21,774 nucleotides of DNA from an uncultured Eubacteriales bacterium (lineage in GTDB: Bacteria > Bacillota > Clostridia > UBA1381 > UMGS1253): assembly GCA_902492065.1 (NCBI GenBank), contig CABUKE010000016.1:1-21774 (forward strand). The letters run 5' to 3'. The notes below the pieces were generated by a model that worked only from the letters and a program-made list of their open reading frames with translations, made no database searches and was not told the DNA's origin. The translations under genes were made by a program, and so were the position numbers. Shown here one piece after another: positions 1 through 6,062 of this stretch (its first letter is position 1; each line of letters starts with the position of its first letter).

Positions 1-2
1 CG

Positions 3-68
3 TTTCCGTCTATGGTTGTTGTTTATAATGGGGAGAAGGCGCGGAGGGATGGGCACGCCACAAAATGA
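3..68 (+). CDS. C-terminal fragment of an upstream gene (truncated by window edge)
   Basis: An open frame enters from the left edge and stops at TGA 66-68, reading FPSMVVVYNGEKARRDGHATK. Its stop overlaps an ATG at 65 (ATGA arrangement), a junction common in phage operons. Another frame is also open from base 1 to 162, so the choice of frame is uncertain. I preferred this one because its composition looks like an ordinary protein C-terminus and it ends just before the next gene. The family cannot be recognised from 21 residues. Confidence 0.35.
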   Translation, partial: FPSMVVVYNGEKARRDGHATK

Positions 69-91
69 AGCGGGAGGGCAAATGAGGCAAG

Positions 92-271
92 ATGAAGAGT
101 TGGGGATATATCACACAAATACCAGAGGAAAGCAGACGGCAGTTTATTGTGGAGTGCCTTGAAGAATATATCGGGGAAGCGGACGAATTGGAACTGATGG
201 AGCAGGAGCCGGAGATTGCTGATATAGCCGCGTTTTACGCGGAGATTATCCGGTTGCTGAAAAAGCAATAG
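92..271 (+). CDS. Small acidic phage protein of unknown function (59 aa)
   Basis: The reading starts MKSWGYITQIPEESR and ends IIRLLKKQ. It is rich in Glu/Asp and has no membrane segment. The sequence looks mainly helical, with acidic residues concentrated in the middle. An in-frame stop at 83-85 means ATG 92 is the first usable start. The only Shine-Dalgarno-like match, gagg at 84-87, is rather close (4 nt). The stop lies 24 nt before the late-regulator gene, so the two are probably co-transcribed. I do not recognise a family. Small acidic ORFs of this kind are common just before ArpU/RinA-type regulators in Firmicutes phages. It could also be non-coding. Confidence 0.5.
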   Translation: MKSWGYITQIPEESRRQFIVECLEEYIGEADELELMEQEPEIADIAAFYAEIIRLLKKQ

Positions 272-295
272 AGTACGGACATAGGAGGGCAGGAC

Positions 296-733
296 ATGAC
301 GGCAAAGGAATGGCTGATGCGGGGCTGGGAAATCAACGCGGAGATTAACACGCTTTTGGAGGAAAAGGAGAAAGCGTTTGCGCAGGCATGTTCTGTGACA
401 GTCCCAACCGACCGCGAGCGCGTAACTACGACGCGGCGGAACACGTCCGAGGAAAAGTTTGTCCGGTATTCAAATGAGGACTACGAAAAGGAGATTGACC
501 GCCGGATAGACGAACTGTACCAGATTAAGCTGGAGATTCTGTCCGCGATTGGCACGGTGAACGACAGCACGCTGCGAAAGCTGCTGGTCAAGCGGTATTT
601 GCAGTTTAAGACGTGGGAGCAGATTGCGGTGGAGATGAATTACAGCTATAAACATGTAGTCCATTGCTTACATAATAGAGCATTGGAAAATATAAAAGAG
701 GTAATAGAATGTAACACCGATTCTGTGGTATAG
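296..733 (+). CDS. Sigma-like / ArpU-type phage late transcription regulator (DUF1492-like, 145 aa)
   Basis: The protein resembles the DUF1492/ArpU/RinA-like regulators that sit just before the packaging genes in Firmicutes phages and activate late transcription. Residues about 1-30 and 60-90 look like coiled-coil helices (WEINAEINTLLEEKEKAF; DRRIDELYQIKLEILSAI). Residues about 95-140 form a sigma region 4-like helix-turn-helix, with LLVKRYLQFKTWEQIAVEMN followed by the recognition-helix-like SYKHVVHCLHNRAL. A good Shine-Dalgarno (aggagg, 7 nt upstream) supports ATG 296. The next structural genes are terminases, as expected for this family. Its last codons overlap a candidate extended -10 promoter, so it may act on a promoter inside its own 3' end. 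Family assignment is by motif and position; direct activation is inferred. Confidence 0.8.
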   Translation: MTAKEWLMRGWEINAEINTLLEEKEKAFAQACSVTVPTDRERVTTTRRNTSEEKFVRYSNEDYEKEIDRRIDELYQIKLEILSAIGTVNDSTLRKLLVKRYLQFKTWEQIAVEMNYSYKHVVHCLHNRALENIKEVIECNTDSVV

Positions 734-734
734 T
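710..734 (+). promoter_or_regulatory. Candidate late promoter (extended -10)
   Basis: A TATAGT hexamer at 729-734 is preceded by TGG, giving an extended -10 element (TGn-TATAGT). No good -35 hexamer lies 17 nt upstream. Instead TGTAACAC occurs at 710-717, too close for a standard -35. An extended -10 with a poor -35 and an upstream element fits a promoter needing an activator, and the ArpU-like protein encoded immediately upstream is the obvious candidate. The overlap with the regulator stop codon is typical of compact phage genomes. The start site has not been measured. Confidence 0.45.
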
Positions 735-757
735 GTATGTGTGGAAAGAAGCATAAG

Positions 758-792
758 GGACGCGCGTAAGATTTGGGCGGCGCGTCCTTTTT
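758..792 (+). terminator. Intrinsic terminator in the late leader
   Basis: An 8-bp perfect GC-rich stem, GGACGCGC (758-765) with GCGCGTCC (780-787), encloses a 14-nt loop and is followed directly by TTTTT (788-792). It lies only about 25 nt downstream of the candidate late promoter and well upstream of the terminase genes. It could end the regulator transcript or attenuate late transcription. Confidence 0.7.
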
Positions 793-795
793 GCA

Positions 796-809
796 CCGTA
801 AATTTACGG
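796..809. repeat. 14-bp perfect palindrome
   Basis: CCGTAAATTTACGG is identical to its own reverse complement. It lies 3 nt after the T-run of the leader terminator, in non-coding DNA. It could be a protein-binding site (regulator or terminase) or part of an RNA structure. No family-specific site is recognised. Confidence 0.7.
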
Positions 810-818
810 CGGGTTTGA

Positions 819-856
819 ATATCGCGTTGTACGGCTGGGGCGGGGGCTTGCGATAT
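819..856. repeat. Inverted repeat with G-rich loop in late leader
   Basis: ATATCGC (819-825) pairs perfectly with GCGATAT (850-856), closing a 24-nt loop rich in runs of G (around 834-846). Together with the preceding terminator and palindrome it makes almost the whole 736-899 gap self-complementary. I see no convincing gene in this gap. Confidence 0.45.
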
Positions 857-875
857 AGTTGTATGCAAGGAAAAA

Positions 876-900
876 GCAGGGGTTATTCCCCTGCCTGTTT
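876..900. terminator. Bidirectional intrinsic terminator next to hicB
   Basis: GCAGGGG (876-882) pairs with CCCCTGC (888-894) around a 5-nt loop. Rightward the stem is followed by ctgttt. Leftward, on the minus strand, it is followed by five T residues (the run of A at 871-875). It therefore fits best as the terminator of the minus-strand hicAB operon, whose last stop codon is at 900-902, but it may also stop plus-strand transcripts. Confidence 0.75.
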
Positions 901-1292
901 TAACGGCAATCCAATTGATTTTTCAAAGCTTCTTGCAGCGTCTGCGAAAAGTTGATTCCGGCTTCTTCTGCGCGCGTGTTGAGCCACGACGGGATGGTGA
1001 GCGTCTTTTTGACCGACCGTGTATCATGTCTTTTCAGATACTCTGCCTCGTCAAACTCAATCAGAACAACAAATTCGTCGCCAGAAAGTGAAATGTCTTT
1101 TGGATTGCTGGCGGCGGGAAAGCGGAATGTACCTTCCGACATCTGCAAGTATAAGCCTATGGCATCGATTGCCATTGCGTATGCTTCATCAAGGGTGTCG
1201 CCCTCGGTGAAGCAACCGTCGAGGTCAGGAAAGGATACACTGTAACCGTCAGCTTCCTGGCGGAAGACGGCGGGATAAAACCGTTTCGACAT
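900..1292 (-). CDS. hicB: HicB-like antitoxin (130 aa)
   Basis: HicB neutralises the HicA mRNA interferase and represses its own operon. Residues about 5-65 show the degenerate RNase H-like HicB fold: FYPAVFRQEADGYSVSFPDL, then GCFTEGDTLDEAYAMAIDAI. Residues about 90-128 look like a ribbon-helix-helix DNA-binding domain: SVKKTLTIPSWLNTRAEEAG, then INFSQTLQEALKNQL. A strong aaggagg (complement of 1301-1307) lies 8 nt before ATG 1292, so I use this start. A longer version from TTG 1310 would include the Shine-Dalgarno itself. It follows hicA by 34 nt, is transcribed against all neighbouring phage genes, and ends in a bidirectional terminator. Confidence 0.9.
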   Translation of the reverse strand: MSKRFYPAVFRQEADGYSVSFPDLDGCFTEGDTLDEAYAMAIDAIGLYLQMSEGTFRFPAASNPKDISLSGDEFVVLIEFDEAEYLKRHDTRSVKKTLTIPSWLNTRAEEAGINFSQTLQEALKNQLDCR

Positions 1293-1326
1293 TGCGATAA
1301 CCTCCTTCAAAGGGATAGAGCGGGAG

Positions 1327-1515
1327 TCATTTCAGTCCCGCTTGTTTTAAAATAGCGTTTTCTGTGCCGGTTTTTAGTGCTTTGCTGTGATAAGGAACAA
1401 TGACCGTTTTGTTTGTTTTGGGATTGTAAAGCTTGCGGTGCGAGCCGTTAGAAGAAACTTGCTTGTAACCGTTGCTTTGCAGGAGCTTTATAATTTCCCG
1501 TGGAGTCATTGGCAT
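1327..1515 (-). CDS. hicA: HicA-like toxin, mRNA interferase (62 aa)
   Basis: HicA toxins are small double-stranded-RNA-binding-fold ribonucleases that cleave mRNA; the active site is a single His. Here the protein begins MPMTPREIIKLLQSNGY and contains SSNGSHRKLYNP, the conserved G-S-H-R box with the catalytic His near residue 26, followed by VIVPYHSKALKTGT, also characteristic. At 62 aa it is full length for the family. An aaaggcgg-type Shine-Dalgarno lies 8 nt before ATG 1515; a second ATG two codons later is a less well spaced start. It is first in the operon, before hicB, and driven by a consensus minus-strand promoter. The active-site His is intact, so the toxin is probably functional. 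Confidence 0.92.
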   Translation of the reverse strand: MPMTPREIIKLLQSNGYKQVSSNGSHRKLYNPKTNKTVIVPYHSKALKTGTENAILKQAGLK

Positions 1516-1546
1516 TTTTTGTTCCGCCTTTCTTTATCATGGCTCC

Positions 1547-1575
1547 ATTATAACACGTATGAATACGTATGTCAA
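1547..1575 (-). promoter_or_regulatory. Consensus sigma-70-type promoter of hicAB
   Basis: Read on the minus strand, TTGACA (complement of 1570-1575) and TATAAT (complement of 1547-1552) are separated by exactly 17 nt. Both hexamers match the consensus perfectly. The -10 lies about 32 nt before the hicA start codon. Such a strong promoter implies tight repression. Confidence 0.9.
1555..1568. promoter_or_regulatory. Operator-like palindrome inside the hicAB promoter spacer
   Basis: ACGTAT (1555-1560) and ATACGT (1563-1568) form a perfect inverted repeat around a 2-bp centre, lying entirely between the -35 and -10 hexamers. HicB antitoxins with a C-terminal ribbon-helix-helix domain are known to bind operators overlapping their promoter, so this is the likely HicB site. 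Binding is inferred. Confidence 0.65.
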
Positions 1576-1607
1576 GAGGGCTGTAGGATATTTTTTGAGG
1601 TGGTACA

Positions 1608-1733
1608 ATGGACAACGTGATAAAGTGGGTACAAACGCCGCAGTGCAGGGAATGCAAGTACCGCGACAAGAAGGGCAGGCGGTGCAAGCTGGAATATAAG
1701 TGCCCGTATGGGAAGAAAGGCGGAGGCGCATGA
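1608..1733 (+). CDS. Tiny cysteine-rich protein, possible zinc-binding (41 aa)
   Basis: The reading MDNVIKWVQTPQCRECKYRD continues to a basic tail ending KKGGGA. Four Cys (residues 13, 16, 26, 32) include a CxxC pair, which suggests a small zinc knuckle. Lys/Arg residues surround them, so nucleic-acid binding is possible. The Shine-Dalgarno gaggtgg lies just upstream of ATG 1608. Its TGA overlaps the ATG of the next gene, implying translational coupling. It is the first gene of the packaging operon after the hicAB insertion. No named family is recognised. Confidence 0.7.
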   Translation: MDNVIKWVQTPQCRECKYRDKKGRRCKLEYKCPYGKKGGGA

Positions 1734-1933
1734 AATGTCCATATAACAGAAAAAGCGAAGTGCAGGTATTGCAGTGGTCGCAGGAGCCGTATGAGGATAA
1801 CGAAACTGTTTTAAAGAGTGGGGAGCAGATAACAAAAACGTCGTTTGAGCTGATGGACTGCGCGGAGGAAGCATGCGGCGCGTGGCGTAATGGACGTTGC
1901 TGCTATGCGAGCGTATCGCTGGATAATAGTTGA
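1730..1933 (+). CDS. Small cysteine-rich protein upstream of terminase (67 aa)
   Basis: It begins MKCPYNRKSEVQVLQW and ends with a Cys cluster, DCAEEACGAWRNGRCCYASV (Cys 44, 49, 57, 58, plus Cys 3). The five Cys suggest a metal-binding fold joining the N-terminus and C-terminus. Proteins with this pattern (MKCPY start, C-x4-C-GAW-x-x-GRCC end) occur just before terminase genes in Clostridia phages, in my recollection. ATG 1730 overlaps the previous stop (ATGA) and has a ggcggagg Shine-Dalgarno. An upstream GTG at 1700 would sit inside the previous gene. The function is unknown; a packaging accessory role is inferred from position only. Confidence 0.78.
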   Translation: MKCPYNRKSEVQVLQWSQEPYEDNETVLKSGEQITKTSFELMDCAEEACGAWRNGRCCYASVSLDNS

Positions 1934-1944
1934 GGTGGTGAAGT

Positions 1945-2400
1945 GTGGCGTTAAACAAGAACGAGGAAAAATATGTGTTTGGTTTAATCGCAGGAAAGAC
2001 GCAACGGCAAGCCTATTTGGCTGCATTTCCAAACAGTCGAAAGTGGAAGCCAGAAACGGTTGATTCAAAGGCATGCGCGTTATTCAATACAGATAAGGTG
2101 CAGGAAAGGTATAACGACATACGGAATAGACTTGCAAAAGAGGCAGAAAACGAAGCCATCGTCACGGCAAAGGATATACTTCGGGATTTGGTAGAGGTAA
2201 AAGAAATCTGTATGGCGCATAAAAACGCACCTGTGGCGATTGGGGGGATGATCCTTGACAAAAAAGTATTTAATGCCTCCGGAGCTAACAAGGCGCTTGA
2301 ACTTTTGGGGCGGCATTTGGGAATGTTTGAAAAACGGGAAAACGATGACAGCACAGATAACGGCGTACTTATATTGCCGGAGGTAGAGAAAAGTGAATGA
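1945..2400 (+). CDS. terS: Terminase small subunit (151 aa)
   Basis: The small terminase recognises the phage DNA and loads the large subunit for packaging. The N-terminus has the typical HTH region of the Terminase_2 family: KNEEKYVFGLIAGKTQRQAY, then LAAFPNSRKWKPETVDSKAC. A helical middle follows, with AKDILRDLVEVKEICMAHKN and a short C-terminal acidic tail. The start is GTG 1945, supported by gaggtgg 6 nt upstream. The length is normal. Its stop overlaps the large-subunit start by 8 nt, as is usual for terS-terL pairs. Confidence 0.9.
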   Translation: MALNKNEEKYVFGLIAGKTQRQAYLAAFPNSRKWKPETVDSKACALFNTDKVQERYNDIRNRLAKEAENEAIVTAKDILRDLVEVKEICMAHKNAPVAIGGMILDKKVFNASGANKALELLGRHLGMFEKRENDDSTDNGVLILPEVEKSE

Positions 2401-3784
2401 TATAGTGTGGAAGCCACAGCCCAAACAGGTGCAATTTCTGTCCAGATCGGAAGATGAAGCGTTATACGGTGGAGCTGCCGGCGGAGGGAAGTCGGATTCC
2501 TTGCTTGCTGAGGCGTTACGACAAGTACATATCCCACATTATCGGGCAATTATTTTTCGGAAGACGTATCCGCAATGCAGTGAACTGATTGACCGCTCAC
2601 GCGATATTTATCCCCGTGTATGTCCAGATGCCCGATATAACGCAACGGCGCATTGCTGGGTTTTTAAAAGCGGAGCAAAGGTGTATTTTGGTTCTATGCA
2701 GCGGACAGCCGACAAGCTCAATTATCAGGGGAAACGCTATGATTTTATCGGATTTGACGAGCTGACTCACTTTTTGTGGGACGAATACAGTTATATGTTC
2801 AGCCGAAACCGCCCGGGCGGCCCCGGTACGCGCTGCTATATCAGGGCAACGTGCAACCCGGGTGGAGTTGGGCATGGATGGGTCAAGCAGCGGTTTATCG
2901 ACGGAAAAGAACCTCTGAAAACGTACTGGGAGGAATACAACGTAGGGGGACAGACATTGCGTCGTTCGCGGGTGTTTGTGCCCTCTACTGTATTTGATAA
3001 CAAGATATTGCTGGAGAATAATCCGAATTATTTGGCGAGCCTTGCGGGCTTACCGGAAGCAGAGAAAAGAGCACTTCTGTACGGCGACTGGGACAGTTTT
3101 TCCGGGCAGGTGTTTACAGAATTTCGAAACAATCCGGAAGGATATGAAACCCACCGTTATACACATGTCATCGAGCCGTTTGAAATACCGCGGCATTGGA
3201 GAAGATATCGAAGCTTTGACTTTGGATATACAAAACCGTTTTCTGTTGGGTGGTGGGCCATTGATACAGAGGGACGCGCATATCGCTATCGTGAGTTGTA
3301 TGGATGTACTTCCGAGCCGGATACAGGATTAAGGTGGGAGCCGAGCCGCATAGCGCGGCGCATCCGGGAAATTGAGGATGAGTTTGAGCGCGGGAACACA
3401 ATTATTGGTGTTGCAGACCCGGCAATATGGGACGTAAGCTATGGGGAAGAGGCGAGCCCGGCCCAAGTAATGGAGAAGTACGGGATATATTTTGACAAAG
3501 GTGACCATGCAAGGCTGGCCGGAAAGATGCAGATGCATTATCGTATGGCGTTCGACAAAGAAGGATATCCGATGTTATACGTATTTCGAACCTGCAAAGA
3601 CTTTATCCGCACAATCCCGGCGCTGGTTTATGACGATACAAAAGTCGAAGATATTGATACGAGCGGAGAAGACCACATCTATGATGAAACGCGGTACTTT
3701 TTGATGACGAATCCGATAGCGTCAAAGGTGCCGGAACAGTTTGAGAAAAAAGGAATACCGGAATTGGACATTGTATGGAGGTGA
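2393..3784 (+). CDS. terL: Terminase large subunit (463 aa)
   Basis: This is the ATP-driven motor and nuclease that packages DNA through the portal. The N-terminal ATPase has Walker A GGAAGGGKS (residues 26-34), Walker B YDFIGFDE (116-123) with catalytic Glu 123, and a coupling-motif region ATCNPGG (152-158). The C-terminal RNase H-like nuclease shows acidic motifs FDFG (Asp 276), GVADP (Asp 342) and DETRYFL near residue 440. All key residues are present, so it should be active. The start is GTG 2393 inside the end of terS, with ggaggt upstream. The next gene follows after 91 nt containing a weak terminator-like hairpin. The usual portal gene is not directly downstream. Confidence 0.97.
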   Translation: MNDIVWKPQPKQVQFLSRSEDEALYGGAAGGGKSDSLLAEALRQVHIPHYRAIIFRKTYPQCSELIDRSRDIYPRVCPDARYNATAHCWVFKSGAKVYFGSMQRTADKLNYQGKRYDFIGFDELTHFLWDEYSYMFSRNRPGGPGTRCYIRATCNPGGVGHGWVKQRFIDGKEPLKTYWEEYNVGGQTLRRSRVFVPSTVFDNKILLENNPNYLASLAGLPEAEKRALLYGDWDSFSGQVFTEFRNNPEGYETHRYTHVIEPFEIPRHWRRYRSFDFGYTKPFSVGWWAIDTEGRAYRYRELYGCTSEPDTGLRWEPSRIARRIREIEDEFERGNTIIGVADPAIWDVSYGEEASPAQVMEKYGIYFDKGDHARLAGKMQMHYRMAFDKEGYPMLYVFRTCKDFIRTIPALVYDDTKVEDIDTSGEDHIYDETRYFLMTNPIASKVPEQFEKKGIPELDIVWR

Positions 3785-3815
3785 GAGAATATGCAAATAA
3801 GGATTATGCCGCCTT

Positions 3816-3845
3816 AACGACTGTATTTGACAGCTGTTTTTTTTT
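3816..3845 (+). terminator. Probable weak terminator after terL
   Basis: AACG-A-CTGT (3816-3824) can pair with ACAG-C-TGTT (3830-3838), giving an 8-bp stem with one A-C mismatch and one G-U pair around a 5-nt loop, followed by seven T (3839-3845). The stem is imperfect, so it is likely a partial terminator that lets some transcripts continue into the head genes. Confidence 0.45.
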
Positions 3846-3875
3846 ATACGTAAAAAGAGAATGGAGGAAATAACT

Positions 3876-4115
3876 ATGGCAACAGCAAAAGCAAAACCGG
3901 ATTTATATGCACCAGTCAAATTGATGATTCCGCGCGACCCGTCAAATCCGCAGGAATCGGATGTGACAATTACGGTAAACGGTAAGAATTTTCTGATTAA
4001 GCGCGGCGTACAGGTTGAAGTTCCACAATATGTGGCGGAAGTGTATTACAACAGCGAAGCGCAGAAGGAGATTGCCTATGCGCGCCAGCGCAGGGCGGAA
4101 AGAAATGTAGAGTAA
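3876..4115 (+). CDS. Small conserved head-cassette protein (79 aa)
   Basis: It begins MATAKAKPDLYAPVKLMIPR. The centre DVTITVNGKNFLIKRGVQVE, then VPQYVAEVYYNSEAQ, matches a small protein commonly seen next to scaffold and capsid genes in Firmicutes phages: a short beta-rich core (VNG...IKRG) followed by a helix (VPQ.VAE...NSE). Its exact role is not known to me; a head-assembly role is inferred from position. The start at ATG 3876 is chosen because ggagg lies 8 nt upstream. An ATG at 3861 in the same frame overlaps that Shine-Dalgarno and has none of its own. Confidence 0.75.
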   Translation: MATAKAKPDLYAPVKLMIPRDPSNPQESDVTITVNGKNFLIKRGVQVEVPQYVAEVYYNSEAQKEIAYARQRRAERNVE

Positions 4116-4151
4116 AATAACATTCGCGGGCAGACCGTGCAGGAGGTAGCT

Positions 4152-5108
4152 ATGGAAGAACAAATGCAAACAACACCGGAATTATCCGGTATTTCCGCAG
4201 AGGCGACAGGCAATGAAACAACTGGAGCTGTAAGCGGCGAAACACTTTTCGAGCAGTACGAAAACGGCGCATCAGTCGATGAGCTTAACGAACTGCTTGC
4301 ACAGAAAGACGGCGTATCCGGCGAAACCCAGACAGACATAGAAACAAGGACGGACGGGTCAAACGGAGACAAAAAGGCCGAGACGGAGAGCGCCGTGGAA
4401 GAGGACAATGCTAATGAAAATTCGCGGGAAACCGCGCAGGAGGCTACAAACAACAAGAGGCAGGAACGGACGTTTACACAGCGCGACGTGGACTACATGA
4501 TTGGGAAAAAGACGCGCGATTTGACCAAAAAGCACTCATCGCTTATAGACGATTTGTCTGTCCTACTGGGTATAAGCCGCGATGAGGTCACAAATGCAGT
4601 CCGTAAGCAGCGTTACGAAGCCGAGGCAGAGGCGGCAGGAGTCGCAGACAAAGATTTATACGCAAAAAACAAGCTGCTTGAGCAGCAGAACGAACAGTTT
4701 GCACAGGAGCGGCAGGAACAGCAGAAACAGGCACAATTTTATCAGGAAATCAACCGCCAGATTTCGGATTTTCAGAAAAAGGTGCCTGCGTTTGACATGA
4801 ACAAAGCGGTTGAGAACCGGCGTTTTTCCCGCTTGCTGTCAAACTTATATGACGACGAGATAACCAGAGGGGACGCGCTCGAGCTGGCGTACAATGCAGT
4901 GTTTTTTGACGAGGCGATTCGGCAGGCGGCACAGGCTGAACGGGAAAAAGTTATTTCCTCGGTCCGCTCTGGACAGGCACGAATCAGCGAAGGAGCGGCG
5001 AAAGGAGCGTCCGGAGCCGCGGCAAAGATCGATGTAAACAAGTTGACGGATGAACAGATTGCAGACCTTGCAGCACGCGCTGCAAACGGGGAGCAGATTC
5101 AGTTTTAA
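4152..5108 (+). CDS. Capsid scaffolding protein (318 aa)
   Basis: Scaffolding proteins template procapsid assembly and are then removed. This one has the expected make-up: a disordered acidic N-terminal third (residues 1-105, rich in Glu, Thr, Gly), then a long charged helical and coiled-coil region (about 110-250, including NKLLEQQNEQFAQERQEQQK), a conserved-looking segment ISDFQKKVPAFDMNKAVENR, and a helical basic tail rich in Ala (about 275-318). There is no obvious protease domain. caggagg immediately upstream supports ATG 4152 rather than GTG 4137. It lies directly before the major capsid gene, the standard scaffold position. Confidence 0.85.
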   Translation: MEEQMQTTPELSGISAEATGNETTGAVSGETLFEQYENGASVDELNELLAQKDGVSGETQTDIETRTDGSNGDKKAETESAVEEDNANENSRETAQEATNNKRQERTFTQRDVDYMIGKKTRDLTKKHSSLIDDLSVLLGISRDEVTNAVRKQRYEAEAEAAGVADKDLYAKNKLLEQQNEQFAQERQEQQKQAQFYQEINRQISDFQKKVPAFDMNKAVENRRFSRLLSNLYDDEITRGDALELAYNAVFFDEAIRQAAQAEREKVISSVRSGQARISEGAAKGASGAAAKIDVNKLTDEQIADLAARAANGEQIQF

Positions 5109-5138
5109 AAAACAGCAGTGAACGAAGGAGGAAAGAAT

Positions 5139-6062
5139 ATGGCACAAATTATTAACACGACCGGGACATCATCTCTAAGCCCGGAAATGAAAACCTTTTA
5201 TGACAAAGACCTAATCAGGAACGCAAAGCCGGTTTTGGTACACAATCAGTTTGGACAAAAGCGCAATATTCCCAAAAATGGCGGAAAAACAATTGAATTC
5301 CGCCGGTTTAGCCCGCTTCCGAAGGCATTGACGCCGCTGACGGAGGGCGTAACGCCGGACGGCGAACAGCTCACTGTTACCAACATTACGGCGACGGTGG
5401 GGCAGTACGGCGATTATGTTGCACTTACGGATGTAATTCAAATGGCGGCAATCGACCCGGTATTGATTGAAACAAACAAGCTGCTTGGCGTACAGGCGGG
5501 CGAAACGCTCGACCGGCTTACCGCAAATGTTTTAAATGCGGGTACAAACGTACAGTACGCAGGCGGGAAAGAGTCTCGTAGCACATTGGCAGAAGGTGAT
5601 GTTCTGACAGTAGATGACATCAAAAAGGCGGTACGCACGCTGAAAATGAATAAAGCAAAGCCGATTAACGGGTCTTATGTAGCGATTATTGACCCGGAGG
5701 TTTCCTATGACCTGATGAAGGACAAAGAATGGATTGACGTTAAAACGTACTCGGACCCGAAGGGAATCTACACCGGAGAAATCGGAAAGCTCTACGGCGT
5801 TCGGTTTGTGGAAACGACAGAGGCGGTGACATTTAAGGAAAGCAGCAATACTGTGCATTCTACATTGGTGCTTGGCGCAGACGCTTACGGCATTACAAGT
5901 ATTGACGGCGGCGGGCTGACAAACATTGTAAAGCAGCTGGGAAGCGCAGGAAGCGCAGACCCACTCAATCAGCGCAGTACAAGCGGCTGGAAAGCGATTC
6001 ATGTAGCAAAAATTCTCGTAGAGGAATATATGGTGCGTATCGAGAGCTTGGCGTCGGCATAA
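5139..6062 (+). CDS. Major capsid protein, N4-gp56 family type (307 aa)
   Basis: It begins MAQIINTTGTSSLSPEMKTF and continues with features of the N4-gp56 family of HK97-fold major capsid proteins: YDKDLIRNAKP, FGQKRNIPKNGGKTIEFRRF, PLPKALTPLTEGVTPDGEQL and YGDYVALTDVIQ. The central GETLDRLTANVLNAGTNVQY and the C-terminal GEIGKLYGVRFVETTEA also fit. The length is normal, with no propeptide evident. ATG 5139 has aaggagg upstream; the frame extends to GTG 5118, which would contain the ribosome-binding site. It directly follows the scaffold and precedes a terminator, so it probably ends a highly expressed head cassette. Confidence 0.95.
   Translation: MAQIINTTGTSSLSPEMKTFYDKDLIRNAKPVLVHNQFGQKRNIPKNGGKTIEFRRFSPLPKALTPLTEGVTPDGEQLTVTNITATVGQYGDYVALTDVIQMAAIDPVLIETNKLLGVQAGETLDRLTANVLNAGTNVQYAGGKESRSTLAEGDVLTVDDIKKAVRTLKMNKAKPINGSYVAIIDPEVSYDLMKDKEWIDVKTYSDPKGIYTGEIGKLYGVRFVETTEAVTFKESSNTVHSTLVLGADAYGITSIDGGGLTNIVKQLGSAGSADPLNQRSTSGWKAIHVAKILVEEYMVRIESLASA

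Noticed and set aside
1..162. Frame-1 open stretch from the left edge to 162
   Set aside because: It would overlap the 92-271 gene by 70 bases and its composition is odd (many Gly, Arg, Gln); the frame ending at 68 looks more natural. Not excluded.
773..955. Small plus-strand frame between the regulator and hicB
   Set aside because: It would start at TTG within a terminator loop, has no Shine-Dalgarno, and runs through a terminator into the antisense of hicB.
3781..3873. 30-codon frame after terL (MREYANKDYAAL...)
   Set aside because: It reads through a hairpin and a T-run, overlaps the Shine-Dalgarno of the next gene, and has no recognisable features.
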